From positions 14,153,476-14,217,475 of the forward strand of contig OY829656.1 of the NCBI GenBank assembly GCA_963691815.1: a stretch of 64,000 nucleotides of DNA. Reading direction: 5' to 3'. The DNA comes from Echiichthys vipera (taxonomy: Eukaryota; Chordata; Actinopteri; Perciformes; Trachinidae). Both the position numbers and the translations under genes were made by a program. The notes under the pieces were generated by a model. That model saw only the letters and a program-made list of their open reading frames with translations. It made no database searches and had not been told where the DNA came from. Below are positions 53,084 to 64,000 of this stretch, in pieces. The first letter of the stretch is position 1. Every line of letters begins with the position of its first letter.

Positions 53084-55791
53084 ATAACCAAAAGCTACCA
53101 GCAGCGAAACACCTGAGTGTACTGATTTGGGCGGTTGTGTTGGCTATACTTAATTTCTTATGAATTAAGCTTTTCCTTTGAAAGGGAAGAATATGTTATT
53201 GCTTCCTCTTTCAATTCTTGCTATGAGGATGCTCTAAAATAGACGAGGTGCATGTTTTCCTTTGGTTTCTTAGTTTATCCCTAACTGTCTGACTTCAATA
53301 TGAATCACTACTGCTTGAGTGAACCGCATGCAGTGAAAAAGTGGAAGAGTATTTTAAGTGCTTCAGCTGGAACATGCGTCTCCTATTCATTCCTGCTTAT
53401 TTGTTCCAGTCTTGTCTTTCTGAATTGAAGCAAATATATGCAAAAGATCCCCTGGAATTATAGAAACGCGTGATATGAATCGTTTTCAATTGCTAATTTA
53501 ATCATGGCGGATACTGATAAGATAATAGATCTTTTATTCATTTTAAAAACAAGTATGTAACCCGTAGTTTATGCACACATGATAAGAACGGCTAAGGGGA
53601 CTGCTTTAATATTCTCTGACCAAATCTTACTGACAACAACATTGGTCACACAACAAAATAAACAGTTCGGACTCTTCATATGTTCATTCTTTTTCTGCTA
53701 CATCAAATGAACATAAAGTTTTAAAGTACATTGAAAAAACTTTGGTTTTGGATTATTTTCTCTAAGAATTCAAATCAAGTTCTCTGACAATCAGACATGT
53801 CAACGACTATAATTTATTTATAATTTAATTATTGGGAAAATACATAATAATAAAAAAAAAAATCCCATTATCGTCCATTCATTTATCTTTTAGTTGTTTA
53901 ACAAAACATTTATTTATTCAGTTTGAGGAGACAAAAGCAGCAGCAGCACCCAGACTTTCTCTTCTACTTTGTTTGACGGGAGACCAAAACTCACATTTCA
54001 GACAGCGCCAGTGTTGCCACTGAAAATGGGTCATCACATTTTCAGCTCTGCTAGATTACAGACATCGTGGTCACAACGGTAGTACTCTTGCGTCAAATGA
54101 AAATGGATCGTTTCTTGTTTTGATTATTACTTTTCTGTAAGCACACAGGAATTACCCAGATAATCAAACATGACGTTGTCCCATGTAATCAGGAAGCATC
54201 TGTTTGCCAAGTTAAAGTTCAAATGCATTTTCTTTTAATTCAGCAGTTTTATTCTTAAACCACAATAGTTTCCTCCACAGTCATCCTTTGTCAGGCGACT
54301 GTTCCTGCTTCCTGTCGTCAAGAGATTTGTCCTTTCTGTCACAGTACAGGAATTACAGTAGATGATAACAAAATAAAAAGTACCTAATGGAAATGGACAT
54401 ACATGTTGAAGTAAATTATCATGACAATCAGTGTTTAAGCTATTATACATGATGGGTTGAATACCAACACGTAGCAAATGTTTTCTCACATCCCTGTTGG
54501 TTTTTGCTGTTCCTCTTTGTGGACTGAAATCTGTGTTTGTGATAAGTTGTCACATTATTCTAGACGCACTTTTAAAGCCCAATAATTATCATTAAGTGAC
54601 TTCAGACTTTAAGTTATTGCATGCAGTGTGTGTGTCTTATGTATCAAAACACAAGTTTAGCAAGTGTAGTCATTTCTATAAGTATATAGTACCTGAGATA
54701 ATGCATGGGATTAGCCTACTCTTTGACTTAATTGTAGTGCTGCAATTTAACTGGGAACAAACCTAGACAGTGTTTGTAAAGTTTTTTTTTTACTGGACAA
54801 AAAAAAAACACTTAACAGCCACTAACATCTAACTTTTGTCATGAGTGGGAAAGGTTACAGTCTGCATTCATTCGAGGGACAAATGACTCCACAGTAGTCA
54901 CGGGTATATTGGCTCCAGGTCTGATCAACAGTGATGGAAACATGACACACTCATGGTTGAAGTTGGCTTTTTGAGGGCTTTCTGGCAGTAACGTGGTAAA
55001 GCTTAGGCAACAAAACTACTTTGTTAGGTTTAGCAACATGTCACGCTTTGGTTTATGATTGACCCTTTCTGGCAGAAAGCCCTGAAGACTTATTTCTCCT
55101 ATTCGCACATAACAACCGGGTGGATATGCTACTTTTTAGGTAACCGATGTAAAAAAAGGAAGTAACCACCTTAACATTTTCACTGACCTCCATGCTTCTT
55201 TGTAGCGTTTAATAACCCTGTTTTCTGGCGGGTTTGTGACATGAAAGTGACACCAGAAAGAAAAAAAAAACCCTGAAAGGCCTATTTTTAACAGATTTTC
55301 AAATGTAAAAAAACCTGCATAAAGAGGCTAATTTTGGTTGGAAAAGGGTATAATAAGATAGATTGCAAAAAAAGTTACTTTTTACAGTTTCACGTCTTCT
55401 ATTGGAGTTAGTTTATAGGTGTGACTTTGTGAGATTCTTTTCACCTTCCAAGCCTTGATGTGATAATAACAATGAAAAAAAAATGTTAGACATCTGATTC
55501 CTCACACTGGTTTTATGTGTGTGTTCCTCATTACTGTAATCTTAATCCCCAGGCTCCTTCATTTTGGCTGTTTTGTTATGTTTGACAGTGATAAACAGCC
55601 AGAAAAAAACAAGTATGAATTTCTGGTTCATTTAAGAAAAAAAAGGCATTAAGATAATATTTGTTGTCAATTCACACAAATAAAGCAGGCTGGTATTTCC
55701 TGTGTGCAAAGCTGCTTGTCCCCGAGGAATGTGAGGAATGTATTCTTTTGTCCTCTGTAGATTTAGCAGTGTCCCGTTTCTGTACTGCCTG

Positions 55792-56191
55792 CTACAGAGC
55801 CCAGGAAGAGATGGCAGACTGGAAATGAGTCTGAAAGACTGTCAGTAACCCCGCAAAGAACTCATCCTCCTCAGTGCCTGGCACGATGAACTCATTGAAA
55901 ATCTGCATGCCATTGCAAACATCCCCCTCATTAGAAAGATGTTCTCCAGACTGAAGACTTGTCAATCCACTACCCTGAAACAGGGTATATTTATAGCTAA
56001 AGGGAACTTGCCACTGGTTGTCTCCTTCATGTAATTCATGGCTGTGATCTTGACAGGAGGAGGAAGGCTGTAATTGAGGCTTTCTGCTTTCAATTATTAT
56101 TTTTTTCAAGATTTTTATGGGGAGATGAGACTTTGACGTTATGAAAGTGGCTTCTCTGTTGCCTGTGAGCCTGATGTTGGTGAGAGCAGAG
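55792..56191 (-). CDS. Unrecognised exon-like open frame on the minus strand
   Basis: Read on the minus strand, a frame of 132 codons runs from an acceptor-like site (CTGGCAG, exon edge at about 56191) to a stop at 55792-55794. It has no usual start codon at its 5' side. The composition is protein-like rather than AT-biased noise, with stretches such as SALTNIRLTGNREATFITSK and EFIVPGTEEDEFFAGLL. The C-terminus reads HFQSAISSWAL. I do not recognise a family. It could be the last exon of a gene antisense to ston1 intron 1, with a possible AATAAA on the minus strand at 54248-54253. It could also be a pseudogene remnant, since another frame upstream of 56203 is also open, or chance. No companion exon was found. 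Confidence 0.3.
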
Positions 56192-57121
56192 CTGCCAGCA
56201 CATCAGAAGACACCGTAATTGACCGGCCTGGAAAATTACCAGCAAAATTGAATAAAGATTTAAACATGTTTGCCCTCTGTCCACTGGCTAATTAGCCTGA
56301 ATTCCATTGTTGTTTTGCAATATTTGCACGGTTGCAACATTTTAATATCTGCATTGAACTATGTTGTGCAGATCTAATCACAGAGTATGAAACGGTCATG
56401 GTGCCTCACTCATTTCACCAGCGTTGTTCCTTTCTGAAGCCTTATGTGGTACCAGCTGCTGTGTCACATTATACCTGGCTCTCACAGCAGATTCATGCTG
56501 GTTAATGAGGCAGGATCTTTGCGGCCATGACTAACTTTTCTCACACACATTTTGAGCAGGTTTGCAATGAAATATTTAGAATATGCACATTTCAAAGCAT
56601 GGCATGTCTAAAATAAATTTGAGCTCATGAATTTGCAATATAAAACCTTTGAACTTCCAAAACTTTCCCCTCTTTGAAAACAGGAACATTTCTTCCTCTG
56701 CTCCAGTAGTAGCCTCTAAAAACATCGCCTTTTATATATCGCAATTCTTTGTGTCAGTTTGTCAGAATTTTTCACCTATGGTTTGGTTTAGAATACAAGT
56801 TTTCCAAAGCGTTGTCCTTGGACCAATCTCGTTTTAAAAAGTGCATTTCTCAAAGTATTCTTTAGAAGAAAAGAAGCACTGTTTTATTGGCCTCGCCCAA
56901 GTATCAAGATAACAAAAGTGGTACTTTTTGCATTCAAGCCTGCAGTACAAACATGTTATAGGATAAAGGCTACAGCGCTGTATCCTATTATGTACGTCTT
57001 GTCAAAATCAACTAAATCAGGCTATACTTTGCCACACCCTTGCTTTGAGCTAAAGGCTAAAATCAACATGCTAATGTGTTCACAATGACAATGCAAAAGG
57101 CTGATGGATAGCAGGTGTAAT

Positions 57122-57541
57122 CAGGGCCTGAAGTTAACTTTTTTGGCCAATTTTGTTTGTGCCTAAAATAAAGGTGAACGACTCAGAAAAGTATGGTTCT
57201 TGAATTTGTACAGAATACACATTAAAGTGCTGTTGAGTTATTAAGTAAATAAATCTCATTAGTGACTAGAATGACTTGCAGCTGTGTCTGACCTGGTGTG
57301 GCAGCATTTAGAATAGAAAATAACAGAAATACAAACAGCCAATCATCTCCCTGATAGTCTCATTTATTTAGTCACCGTTAACGATAGGCTACCTGATTGG
57401 TCAACAAAACACAACACTTGCTCGGTGTTGTGTTGTCTTATTGGCTACACGCCAACGTCGCGGGTAAATTGACAGTTTCACCCGCCAATCACAGAAGTTA
57501 CCCGCACTTGGCGTGTGGGCGGGTGCCAATTTCATGCCCTG
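57122..57541. mobile_element. hAT-like MITE with CAGGGCMTGAA ends
   Basis: The left end CAGGGCCTGAAGTTAAC and the right end GCCAATTTCATGCCCTG are imperfect inverted repeats around 420 bp of non-coding DNA. CAGGG termini are common in fish hAT elements. No clear 8-bp duplication remains. Confidence 0.55.
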
Positions 57542-58603
57542 GTGGTGGTTTCAACCTTTTAGCGTAGCATGGTAACATTTGCTAATTAATGCTTGAAACA
57601 AATTACCGCTGAGGCTGATGGGGATGTCATTAGTTTTGCAGGTATTTGGTTATCAAAGTATTGGACACATTTGATTATGTGTGGCAGTCCATCCAATAGT
57701 GGTTGATATATCAGTCTGGACTAATGAGATAACAGACAGAACAATATTGCCATCCGTTACTAGCATACTTAAACAAAAATAGGTTTTTTGCAAAGAAATC
57801 CAAATGTACAATTTAGAATTAGTATTGCAGTGGCAGTAGCCCTGCCAACGAATCAGTGTACAAAGACCGGTTCTCCTCGTTTCAACCCTACGGTACAAAT
57901 GACTGATTAATAAAGTCACTGCCCGGAGAATTAAGGCTACAGTGCTGTATCCGTCTCTGTATTGCTCATAAAATAATTATCCAAATAAAGAAAAGGGGAA
58001 AAATATATTGGCTGGCATTTTGTTGAACTTCTTACACATGCTTAAAGTTGATTGATTCTCTATAAAAGGATGTTCAATCACTGTTCTGCTCGTATACTTA
58101 CACCACAGATCAGTTAATAAATGTTTGTATAAGGATTCTCCAAAAGCCTAAACATCAATTAAAAAAAAGCTCTAATCTGTGTCCCTGAGAGAAAATCTCC
58201 TGTTTCTTCTCTGACACTGCATTGCAGAGTGCTTGCTTCAGCTTTTATATCAAAATAATCTTAGTTAATTGTGGTGTTAACATATGTAAGGTTTTCAATA
58301 TCAGTCTCTCATTAGGTTTTAATGTACCTTAAGGAAATGTATATTATTTATACCCCCATGTCTCTTTCTCTCCTTCTCCTACCAACAGGATAAATGGACT
58401 TGCTCAAACGTTCAAATGAGAACTGATCTGTCTATATGTGTTTCCCCTGGAATATCTTGAAATTTTACTTTTTTTTTAAATGACTTTAAAGACAAAACCT
58501 AACTCATTTTGTTGTTTTCTTGCAGAGGAGTAGGCCTCGGGGGACAGTTTACCCAACAAAGGAGGGATTGTTTATTTTAACTAGTCATCAGTCCTCTTCA
58601 GCC

Positions 58604-60966
58604 ATGTGTTCCACAAATCACTCAAACTGGGTCACGTTTGAAGATGACAACACACCACTCTCATCACCTCAAAAGCCCCTACAGTCTCCAGGGCTCATCA
58701 AAGCATCAGTACCACGTCCCAATGGTCTGAAATTAGTTCTTCCTCCAATCAGAGATACTTCCTGGAGCTTCAATAGTTCTCTGGAATCCCCTCAAAGCCA
58801 CTCAAGTCTTAGTGGAAGTTCCTGTGTACCATGTAACACACCCTTTTGCACTCCAGTGAGTGGGGTTCCTAGCAGTGCCTCCCCATTTCATTCCAACATG
58901 TGGGAAAAGAATTACGACTTTCGTAGTTTCTCTAACACGTCTACTGCCTCTTTTCCCTCTCCTGCACCAGAGGCCCTGCATCAAACCTCAGATGGACCAA
59001 GCCCTTTCCCTTCTTTTCAGGGGAACTCAGGACACTATAACCCCTTCTGGGATGGATCTAGACACAGCGCAGATGTGGACAGCTCCTCCTCAGACTCAGA
59101 CTCTGACATCAGTCTACCACGTTTCTTTATTCGCACCAAAGACGGCGATGAGCCTCCGCGTGACCACCTACAGAGCTCCTTCTCCTATGTTTGCCACAAA
59201 CTGGAAGGCCTACGAGCAGAAACAGACCAGGAAACAGAGACCGGAGGAGATGGGGAGAGGCGGCTAAGTTGCAAAAGTGAAGTTTTAAGCGAGGGTTCAT
59301 CTCAGTTCGTTCCTCGGGGTCTGTTTCGTAGCCAGAAAAGAGATGGCTGGTCTGTCATGCTCAGGATTCCTGAAAAAAAGAACCGCATGTCCTCGAGACA
59401 GTGGGGGCCGATCTACCTCCGCTTGTTGCCGGGAGGTGTGCTGCAGATGTACTACGAGAAAGGGCTAGAGAAGCCATACAAGGAGTTCCAGCTTCTCCCC
59501 CAATGTAGACTCTCGGATCTGAAACTGGAAAGCTATGGCGAGCCCCGCAAAGTCCTCTCAGTCAAGGTGGAACATTTCTCATACACGGAAAAGAAACGCT
59601 ACCACCCCAAGCAGGAGGTTAGTCATGAGGCGGAGGGAGAAGAGCTGCTCAAGTTTGGCTCCACGGTGCATGGCGACATGGAAGACCTGGTAGTCTCCAT
59701 AGAAGAGGAAATCTTTAAATTATGTATACACCACCAGCAGAGGCGGCACTACGAGGAGCAGGAGCTGTCCTTGCAGATCACTGATCATATCTGGATACAA
59801 CTGGATAAGTTTGGGGAAGTCATGGAGCGGACAGCCTTCACCCAGATTCACTGTCTTGCTTTCCTGAACGGACTTGGGGATTGTTTTCTTGCCCTTAACG
59901 ATCTCGGGCTGCTGCGCTTTGACTCCAGCTACGGGTCCGAGGAGGACGGTGAACTCTGGATGGAGATCGCAGACTGCTATTTCCACAAATGTGTAAATGA
60001 GACCGAGTTTCAGAGGTCCCGGCTGATAAAGTTCTCACCCCCTGAGGCCTGCAGAGTGGAGCTGATGCGGTATAAGACAGCGATTTTGGGTTGCACAGAA
60101 ATTCCCTTCTCGATCAAAGCTGTTGTCACAGTTCAAGGTGCCTATGTGGAGCTCCAGGCCTTTCTTAACATGTCAGCCACCTTCCTTTCCACGGCAGGGG
60201 TGACTGACACGTACCCGCTGTGCGAGAATGTAGTGATCCGCGTGCCAGTACCAGGCGACTGGGTCAAAGTGACGCAGACAGTAGCCTTGCTGCGACAGAG
60301 GTCACTGAAGGCCCGAATGAACAGGAACGCCTGCTTGGGGGCTGTCAGTGCCGCAGATTCACAACCTGTCATGCAGGTGACAATTGGCACCGTCAAGTAC
60401 GAGAATGTATATTCAGCTGTCGTGTGGAGGATCGACAGACTGCCCGCGAAGAATACAGGTAACACAATTCTGAGAGATTCAGATTTTAGCACTGCACTAC
60501 AGCCCAACATATGATTTCCTCATTAGCATGTGTACAGTGTGTATGCCACTAAGTGTTCTGACACTCTAACTACAAGTGACCTTTATATTCTCCTTTGCAG
60601 CAGTGGATCATCCCCATTCGTTTTCCTGCAAGCTAGAGCTGGGATCTGATCAGGATATCCCAAATGACTGGTACCCTTTTGTCACGATGGAATGTGAAAT
60701 CATGGGCGCAGTTGTTTCACAGACCAGGGTGAAGTCACTGGGCACCGCCAACGACATCCAGCCGCAGAAACATGTGACCAGTTGGACACGCTACCATTGT
60801 CAGGTAAGATGTGTCATCAGTTTATATTGAGCAATAATATCTTGCTCAATGCATAATTTATTAGTGCAACAAACCTCATTTTTTGTTGTTTTCTGTTTAG
60901 GTGGAGGTGGAAAAGAAATGGATCGAAACAGAGTCACAGAAACAATCTGGCTGTATGACACAGTGA
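58604..60966 (+). CDS. ston1: Stonin 1 (endocytic adaptor)
   Basis: Clathrin-associated cargo adaptor of the stonin family; acts at the plasma membrane. Coding exons are 58604-60458, 60601-60803 and 60901-60966, GT-AG and in phase, giving 707 aa (human STON1 is 735). The start MCSTNHSNWVTFEDD matches the conserved stonin 1 N-terminus and has a good start context, so it was chosen, although the frame stays open 26 codons back to the acceptor. A Ser/Pro-rich, poorly conserved region runs to about residue 225 and includes an NPF motif at 146-148. The stonin homology domain covers about 240-390 (LFRSQKRDGWSVMLRIPEKK, MSSRQWGPIYL). A mu-homology domain fills about 395-700 (FHKCVNETEF, VVTVQGAYVELQAFLNM, KLELGSDQDIPNDWYPF), and the end VEVEKKWIETES is conserved. 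Almost the whole protein is in one large exon, as in mammals. The second junction is a tandem NAGNAG acceptor. Confidence 0.96.
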
Positions 60967-62703
60967 TTATCAAAGAAGCTCTGAAGAGGACATTATGCAA
61001 GATATTTGCCAAAATCGTCTTAATGGTGAAGAGGATGAAAAAAAATGAACAAAAATGAGGGTGATTAGGGACTTTCTGCTTATAAACGGTGTCTATTTCA
61101 TCTAATTACACATAGCCTGGTAGTATTTCTCATAGAGGTTAACTGATTTTGTATCCTTTAACTGAGACTGAATTAGTCAAGACCTAATAAAGAATTTAAC
61201 ATGGTCCTTTTGCCTAGCACTTTACATTTTAAAGATGTATTAACTGTAACACCTACAGTTTATATAAGTACTGTATATAAGCTTGCATTTGCATCATCTG
61301 CACTGTCCTCCAGAATGATTGGCAGCCTTAATAAATGTTCGCCGAACGGGCTGCGTGAGATAAACAGCTTAAGTAATGAGCAATATTCACTGTGTTTGAG
61401 GAAAAAAAAAGAATTCTCAGCCGATGTTAAGAGTTCAGGCCCTTTTGCCGCATGGGAGTGTTGTCAGATGTATTCATTTTGGTATGAATACTCTGTGCTT
61501 GTACTAAATTCAAGGTGGCAGCAGCGTAATCTTTTTTTTTTTTCTCTCTATTTTGTGGTTCATGCGTAGGTAACCCCTCGTATCATTAAGTGTTAGAATA
61601 AATATGAAAGTGGCAGACAAAACGTCGAATGTGGTAAATGACCATAGTGGTGTAATTATAGTTACATTACTTCAAAGGGGGGTCATATCAAGCAGAGTAG
61701 CATTTGTCTGTAGAGACATAATCACAATTATTAGGGCAGCTTGGTTGAATTGACTCAGGCTCACTGCCAATTAGCAGCCATTCTCAGCAGAGAAACACTG
61801 ATCAAAGGTTCAAAGCAACATGAGACAAACCGACAATTAACATTTTTTTCTCTGTAATTTTTCTCAAGTGCATTGACCTAAAAGCTACAAAATAATTTCA
61901 TATTTGAATGGGACTGTCTTGCTTCTGCCAAATACAAAATGCATTTACAAAGCTTTACAAAAACTTGTGAGGTCTGAAATGCATCTGTGCTAATATATAA
62001 AGTTAGAAATTGGTTATTTTTCTTTCACATGGAATACAACCCCTTACTTGTGTTGCTTATCTCGAGCTGACCTTTGACTATAGACCAAGGTTGTATTCTG
62101 GAGGACTAATTTTATTTAAACAAATCAAATCTTTATTATGTGATCTTTCTGCCTCTGTGAGAATGGGTTGGATTAAAAAAAAAGAATGGCGAAGCTTCAT
62201 AATGAACGACAAGACCTTCAGTGATGACTTTAGCTGGCTTAGGCTGGATATTATGTACTTTGAGAGTAAAAAAGAAAATGAATTAAAGCTGAAAGACTCC
62301 TTGTACTTCTTTACAGATGCTCATAAGACTTGGAAGTGTTTGTCTCTAGGTAAAAGAGAAACTAACTGTGTTTATACATTGTAATGAAGGGGTACTGGGA
62401 AACTACACATGCAATAAACGCCAAAATATGTATTATTATAATTACCTACTTATTCATTGAACAAAGGAGTAAAATAGCTTTAAATGAACATGTCACTGGG
62501 TGTCAAAACAACGTAACTAAATTTTTCCCTTTTGTAGAGAGACTTCAGACATCTAGCCATAAGTAATGACAGGTTCAGTAAATGATTTGTGTAAATGATT
62601 TTGTGCAAGTGCTGCATACTATGTGATTTGTTTTCTTTGATAAACTGGTAGTGCATCGTGCCCTTAATTGAACTTGCCTCTGGGAGCGCACGCAAACAAT
62701 AAA
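60967..62703 (+). other. ston1: ston1 3' UTR
   Basis: Non-coding. AATAAA signals occur at 61186-61191, 61597-61602 and 62698-62703; the last is followed by GTGCTGCTGTTTTTTTT, a good downstream element. Which are used cannot be told from sequence. The 124-codon frame at 62010-62384 has no family resemblance and is taken as chance. Confidence 0.5.
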
Positions 62704-64000
62704 GAGTGCTGCTGTTTTTTTTAATGCGATCATTTTCATGCTGGACCCTGTGGTGATGAGTCGCTACTCATTAAAACCTGGTACCTTTGAGTCTCTACTC
62801 TTTGCCCGCTTGTTTCTTATAATCGATTGTATGTCTGCTGTGTTTTTCATGGTTTTTAGGTATTAATACTTGATCATTCATTTATGATCTGGAAACTGAT
62901 GTAGTGGTTGGGTGGAAAAGGGCTTTTAAATACACCAAAAAGAAAAAGATGGAGTCTTAACCCTTAAGGTGAGTTCAAAGTTTAACTGATGATAACAGTT
63001 GCGGTTCATTTATCAAAATGCTTTTTAACAAATAATGCAAGAATAATTTGTATTTCAACTCAAAATGGTATTGGCTATAACAGATTGTCAGTTCTGGTGG
63101 ATTGCGACAGGGGGCAGGGTTTGTAACAGTAAATTGACTGTGGTTACTTCCATTATATGAGTTAGTTTCAGTGAACTCTTATTTTCTATCTCTGAAGTAA
63201 GTACGGACTAATAAAATAGACATAGAAAATGCAATATTGGTATATATGATAAGGTATATATAATAAGGAGGGGAGCTTCAGAGTAGGAGTCCAGACTTCA
63301 GAGTAACTTTGTAGTAAAGTGACAGCTGACTGGATGTTAGTTTCAGCCACTGCAGTATCCACAGGGAGGGGGGTACTCTCATGCTGCTGCTTTTGTGTCC
63401 CAACACTCTCATCCTCATCAGAGGAGTTGACAATGTTACAATGTTGAAAGAGCCAGCATTACAGATGCTCGGGGGAAGCAGGGGCCATGGTTCCTGCTAC
63501 TGCTACGAATTCATTGAACACCCAAGTTGAAAATGAAGTGTTTTGTAGAGGGTGAAATATTTTGAACTTCTGGTATTGTACATTCTTGAGATTAGACGCT
63601 GTAAGCCCTCTGAGCCCCCAGAACTGGGGAAAATATGCAGCAGTGTAACCTTTCTATTGAAAGTAACCAGAAAACTAAAGATGGAATGGGATTTTTGAGT
63701 CTCACTAAAACCACACAAGATAAGCTACTGACAATTAAGACTCCAAGGTACTGAAGCCATGTGTGCAGATCTCGGCAGAGAAAAACATGAATTGTGCCCC
63801 CCAATAAAGATACCCTGAATTATTCAAAAATTAACAAATGTATTTTCAGACTTCACATTCTTCACATTTCAGATTCACATCTAAAAAGAAATGATTGAAA
63901 TGGTGGAACAAATCATGTTTGACAAATATATCTCTGACTCCACTTTTCCATCTCTGCTCTCCTCCACTACAACACAAATGAACGGGTAGTTTCTTCCACA
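62704..64000. other. Right-end DNA without recognised features
   Basis: I see no exon, RNA gene or mobile element. In mammals GTF2A1L follows STON1, but none of its conserved C-terminal sequence is visible up to the window edge. Confidence 0.5.

Larger units (their letters stand above)
51457..58525 (+). other. ston1: Probable ston1 intron 1
   Basis: No + strand exon recognised. It holds a hAT-like fragment (52131-52420), a third Harbinger-like MITE with a nested insert (52440-53083), an exon-like minus-strand open frame (55792-56191) and an inverted-repeat element (57122-57541). The rest is AT-rich with short A and T runs. Confidence 0.45.

Noticed and set aside
61201..61569. 122-codon + strand frame after ston1
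   Set aside because: Low-complexity, follows a poly(A) signal directly and shows no resemblance to GTF2A1L or other neighbours.
62010..62384. 124-codon + strand frame after ston1
   Set aside because: It lies in the AT-rich 3' UTR between poly(A) signals, shows no family motif and has no splice context.

Overview
The window is nuclear DNA from a teleost fish. The introns are large and AT-rich with canonical GT-AG sites. There are long TG and TC microsatellites, and many repeats of kinds common in fish: Tc1/mariner, PIF/Harbinger-like and hAT-like non-autonomous elements, and a tRNA-derived SINE. Three protein genes can be read with confidence, all on the + strand, in the order foxn2 - ppp1r21 - ston1. 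This is the order of FOXN2-PPP1R21-STON1 on human chromosome 2p16, so the block is an ancient vertebrate synteny. No operon, CRISPR array, phage or other prokaryote-type system is present.

Layout. From 1 to about 8.9 kb is repeat-bearing intergenic DNA with no gene I can support. A CpG-rich segment ending in a donor at 9180 is the probable foxn2 promoter and non-coding first exon. Intron 1 (9180-21980) carries a Harbinger-like MITE, a hAT-like MITE, a Tc1 transposase 3' fragment and a TC array. The foxn2 coding exons lie between 21995 and 28458 (410 aa, forkhead domain). A probable long 3' UTR and intergenic DNA follow. ppp1r21 has 22 coding exons between 34374 and 47496 (785 aa), all with phase-consistent junctions. 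A Tc1/mariner copy with both ends and TA target duplications sits at 49921-51167. A CpG-richer block near 51.2-51.5 kb may be the ston1 first exon. The ston1 coding exons lie at 58604-60966 (707 aa), followed by 3' UTR and featureless DNA to the end.

Functions. foxn2 encodes a forkhead transcription factor. ppp1r21 encodes a coiled-coil endosomal protein (PP1 regulatory subunit 21, a FERRY complex subunit in mammals). ston1 encodes a stonin-type endocytic adaptor. The last two both concern endosomal membrane traffic, but nothing in the sequence shows co-regulation.

Points most worth a second look: a PLDLS (CtBP-type) motif in fish foxn2; an NPF motif in fish stonin 1; a near-perfect RFX X-box between foxn2 and ppp1r21, with looser ones inside foxn2; an unrecognised minus-strand exon-like frame at 55792-56191; a 68-bp identical segment attached to two separate TG arrays; and a nested MITE at 52.4-53.1 kb. 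I found no clear sign of a wholly new biological system.
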